Of a stretch of 64,000 nt of DNA, positions 61,712-64,000 are shown in pieces. The translations under genes and the position numbers were made by a program. The stretch comes from Pirellula sp. SH-Sr6A. Its GTDB lineage: Bacteria; Planctomycetota; Planctomycetia; Pirellulales; Pirellulaceae. The DNA lies in NCBI RefSeq assembly GCF_001610875.1, contig NZ_CP011272.1:4941988-5005987 (forward strand), in the 5' to 3' direction. Position 1 is the stretch's first letter. Every line of letters starts with the position of its first letter. The notes below the pieces were generated by a model that was not told the DNA's origin, did no database searches, and saw nothing but the letters and a program-made list of their open reading frames with translations.

Positions 61712-62203
61712 CTACTCCGCCTTGAGAGCCGCAACGCGCTCTTCAGGGGTTCGCTTCGCAGCGACAATCTCGATGGTGCCGCCAGCCTTTGCGATCTTTT
61801 CCTTCGCCGTCTCGCTCGCTCGGGTCACGACGAACTTCAACGCCTTGGTCAGCTCGCCATCGCCAAGGATCTTGACCTCGTCGCAGCGGACTTTGACCAA
61901 TCCCTTCTCGCGAAGCGTGGTCGGATTCACCTCTTCGCCTGCAACGAACAACGCGTCGATGGCGCTCAAGTTCACACCGAATACGGTGGCTGCCCAACGA
62001 TTGTGGAAGCCTCGCTTTGGAATGCGGCGAACCATCGGCAAATCCCCACCATTGAAAATGGGGTGCCGCGAGTAACCGCTTCGTGACTTGTGACCGTTAT
62101 GACCACGACCGGCTGTCTTGCCCGTCTTGCTACCAACCCCGCGGCCAATACGCTTGCGAGGACGGTTCTTGACGATGCCGTTGTTGATGTCTTCTAAATT
62201 CAT
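61712..62203 (-). CDS. rplO: 50S ribosomal protein L15
   Basis: 163 aa. The Gly/Arg-rich N-terminus ([30 protein letters not shown]) and [19 protein letters not shown] are typical of L15, as is the C-terminal domain with [11 protein letters not shown]. Its start overlaps the rpsE stop by 4 bp (ATGA). In most bacteria rpmD (L30) lies between rpsE and rplO; the overlap leaves no room for it. Confidence 0.96.
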   Translation of the reverse strand: MNLEDINNGIVKNRPRKRIGRGVGSKTGKTAGRGHNGHKSRSGYSRHPIFNGGDLPMVRRIPKRGFHNRWAATVFGVNLSAIDALFVAGEEVNPTTLREKGLVKVRCDEVKILGDGELTKALKFVVTRASETAKEKIAKAGGTIEIVAAKRTPEERVAALKAE

Positions 62204-62709
62204 GACAATTTGACCCCTCGGAGTCGCTCGATATCTTCTTTGGTTCGGAGTTGTGACAACGCGTCGAACGTCGCCTTGATCAACACCGTTGGATTATTGG
62301 ATCGGAAACTCTTTGTCAGGATGTCCTGAATTCCGACCGCTTCGCAAACAGCACGAACTGCTTGCCCTGCAATGATACCTGTGCCAGGGCTGGCTGGCAT
62401 CAACAAAACGTGAGCAGCGCCGAATCGACCCGACACTGCGTGAGGAATGGTCCCGTTCTGAACCGGGACGCTGATCATCGCTCGGTTGGCTGCCTTCTGA
62501 GCCTTCGAAACGCTCGGTGGAACTTCATTCGCTTTGCCATATCCATAGCCGACGCGACCTTTCCCGTCCCCTACGACAACCAAAGCTGCGAAGCTAAAAC
62601 GACGACCACCTTTTACCACGGCGGCGCATCGCTTGATCTTCAACACGCGATCGATGAGCTGATCGCCTTGAGTATTCTCTGCAGTATTGTTAGCCACTCT
62701 ATCGATCAC
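62200..62709 (-). CDS. rpsE: 30S ribosomal protein S5
   Basis: 169 aa. S5 is recognised from [34 protein letters not shown], the [52 protein letters not shown] region and the [18 protein letters not shown] end. It begins 6 bp after the rplR stop. Overlap with rplO (ATGA) indicates coupled translation. Confidence 0.97.
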   Translation of the reverse strand: MIDRVANNTAENTQGDQLIDRVLKIKRCAAVVKGGRRFSFAALVVVGDGKGRVGYGYGKANEVPPSVSKAQKAANRAMISVPVQNGTIPHAVSGRFGAAHVLLMPASPGTGIIAGQAVRAVCEAVGIQDILTKSFRSNNPTVLIKATFDALSQLRTKEDIERLRGVKLS

Positions 62710-62715
62710 TCCGAA

Positions 62716-63084
62716 CTAGAATTCCAAACCTGCTTCGCGAGCCGCATCGGCGAAAGCCGCCACGCGACCGTGATACTTACAAGACCCGCGGTCCAAACAA
62801 ACCGTCTTGATCCCCTTGGCAATCGCTCGCTCTGCGACGATCTTTCCAAGCTTCTTTGCTGCTTCACAATTTCCGCCGTAGCCGATCGATCCCCGAACAT
62901 CCTTGTCACGCGTCGTGGCGGAAACAATCGTCAAACCACTCGCATCGTCGATCACTTGGCATCCGAAATTCGTCAAGGATCGATTAATGCACAAACGTGG
63001 GCGCTCGGCGCTTCCACGAACCTTCTTCCGCACACGGTAGGCCCGCCGCTGACGCTGACCATCCACTACTTTTCGAATATCCAC
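62716..63084 (-). CDS. rplR: 50S ribosomal protein L18
   Basis: 122 aa. Segments RRAYRVRKKVRGSAERPRLCINRS, SATTRDKDVRGSIGYGGN and GIKTVCLDRGSCKYHGRVAAFADAAREAGLEF match L18, a 5S-rRNA-binding protein. A leader gap of 166 bp separates it from rplF, longer than is usual inside a spc operon. It precedes rpsE by 6 bp. Confidence 0.96.
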   Translation of the reverse strand: MDIRKVVDGQRQRRAYRVRKKVRGSAERPRLCINRSLTNFGCQVIDDASGLTIVSATTRDKDVRGSIGYGGNCEAAKKLGKIVAERAIAKGIKTVCLDRGSCKYHGRVAAFADAAREAGLEF

Positions 63085-63250
63085 GACTTACCTCGAATCC
63101 ACCAGTTGTTTTCTTAAAACCAACGCAGCTTCCCGTTCACAACCAGAGGGCGCTCCCGAAAAGGATCCTACGCCTTCCATGCAAACGGCCCCGAGCCGCA
63201 CCTTTGGGAACCAGAAACCTCTCGCCCCCGTCCAAACTCTAAGTGTACGA

Positions 63251-63793
63251 CTAGGTCGCACTCTTACCAGGCTTAATCTTGACTTGCTCTCCGACATAAC
63301 GAACCCCTTTGCCCTTGTAAGGCTCAGGTTTGCGAAGGGCTCGAACGTAGGCTGCGAACTGACCGACAGCTTGCTTGTCGCAACCCTTGACCGTCACGTG
63401 CGTTTGGTCCGGGCATGTCACTTCCAAGTTTTCAGGAATCGGGATTTGCAATTCGTTGGCGAAACCAACCCGAAGCTGCAGAATCTTTCCTTTGATGGCG
63501 GCGAGATAACCAACCCCGATGATCTCAAGCTTCTTCTCGTAACCGTTCTTCACACCCACGACCATGTTATTGATCAGAGCGCGGGTCAACCCATGGAACG
63601 CTCGCGAGTCGCGATTGTCGTTGGCTCGGTTTACGGTGAGCGTCTTTCCGTCTTCGGAAACCGACACCGATATGTTTTCTTGATGGGTAAACGAGAGCTT
63701 GCCCTTCGGACCCTCCACGTTCACCGTCTGTCCATCCACAGATACCTTGACGCCATCCAAGACAGCGATGGGCGACTTTCCAATTCTCGACAT
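63251..63793 (-). CDS. rplF: 50S ribosomal protein L6
   Basis: 180 aa. Starts MSRIGKSPIAVLDGVKVSVDGQTVNVEGPKGKL and carries the duplicated L6 fold; C-terminal KPEPYKGKGVRYVGEQVKIKPGKSA is diagnostic. It lies between rpsH (110 bp upstream) and rplR (166 bp downstream). Confidence 0.97.
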   Translation of the reverse strand: MSRIGKSPIAVLDGVKVSVDGQTVNVEGPKGKLSFTHQENISVSVSEDGKTLTVNRANDNRDSRAFHGLTRALINNMVVGVKNGYEKKLEIIGVGYLAAIKGKILQLRVGFANELQIPIPENLEVTCPDQTHVTVKGCDKQAVGQFAAYVRALRKPEPYKGKGVRYVGEQVKIKPGKSAT

Positions 63794-63903
63794 CTTTAAT
63801 TACCTTCGGAATGTATGGTGCAGCTTTGGCTCACCAGTCTTCCTGTTGCGTTAGAGAATCCATCGACGATCACCTCGACCGTCAACTTCTTTGTTTCAAT
63901 CCA

Positions 63904-64000
63904 CTAGCAAACTTCAGCCAAGACTTCGCCGCCCAATTTCTGCTGGCGAGCTTCCCGATCGCTGATCACACCTCGCGATGTGCTAACAATGGAGATACCC
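63904..64000 (-). CDS. rpsH: 30S ribosomal protein S8 (C-terminal part)
   Basis: About 31 C-terminal codons are in the window, running into the right edge. The translation [18 protein letters not shown] followed by [13 protein letters not shown] is the terminal motif of S8. Stop TAG is at 63904-63906. The rest lies beyond 64000. Position ahead of rplF is as in the standard spc operon. Confidence 0.93.
   Translation of the reverse strand, partial: GISIVSTSRGVISDREARQQKLGGEVLAEVC

Noticed and set aside
1-64000. tRNA genes, CRISPR arrays, integrases, transposases
   Set aside because: I looked for T-loop-like GTTCGA motifs near stems, direct repeats with spacers and DDE/tyrosine recombinase motifs and found none that hold up.

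Overview
The window is chromosomal DNA of a planctomycete, most likely a member of the Pirellulaceae (Rhodopirellula/Blastopirellula-like). This rests on the gene families seen: two DUF1559 prepilin-like proteins, a secreted DUF1592 (planctomycete cytochrome)/DUF1552 pair, a DUF1080 protein, two DUF1570 proteins, a Tat-exported Gfo/Idh/MocA oxidoreductase, an ECF sigma factor next to a Ser/Thr kinase, and many genes without an obvious Shine-Dalgarno sequence. The species cannot be fixed from the sequence alone.

Layout. 1-2017: 3' end of a Wadjet (Jet) anti-plasmid locus, jetC (partial) and jetD. 1971-4024: a repeat-rich, gene-poor stretch with a 254-bp tandem repeat that supplies the last codons and stop of jetD, and scattered copies of a short GAGYACCG...CTGAG element. 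2823-5706: four small uncharacterised minus-strand genes (membrane protein, DUF2314 protein, two orphans). 5853-13073: secreted M28 peptidase, GntP-type permease, HAD phosphatase, a hemopexin-repeat protein and a PhoD-like phosphatase. 13114-20338: a minus-strand operon of sulfatase, DUF1592 cytochrome-like protein, DUF1552 protein and secreted ankyrin-repeat protein. 20381-24621: Uma2 nuclease, a WYL-like small protein, and an aldehyde dehydrogenase plus CrtI/CrtN-type desaturase pair that suggests C30 carotenoid synthesis. 25018-29860: DUF1559 protein with a lipoprotein, HtrA-like protease, Gfo/Idh/MocA oxidoreductase.

30341-39909 holds mostly housekeeping and signalling genes on the plus strand: aspS, panD, a methyltransferase, thyA, then (minus) an HD-GYP-like/PAS/GGDEF protein, then a DUF1080 protein and a floA-unknown-hisI cluster. 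40007-45488 contains a DUF1570 zincin-like protein and an ECF sigma factor-Ser/Thr kinase-DUF1559-like operon. 45712-50164 has an S15 peptidase, a second DUF1559 protein and a second DUF1570 protein.

50258-64000 is largely translation machinery: groES; the rplY-pth-rpsF-ssb-rplI cluster; an RsmC-like methyltransferase; a FixJ-like regulator with Glu in place of the phosphorylated Asp; rpsB-tsf; an aldo/keto reductase; and the end of the spc operon in reverse (rpsH, rplF, rplR, rpsE, rplO, secY, adk) with no gene for L30. No tRNA, rRNA, CRISPR array, transposase or integrase gene was recognised.
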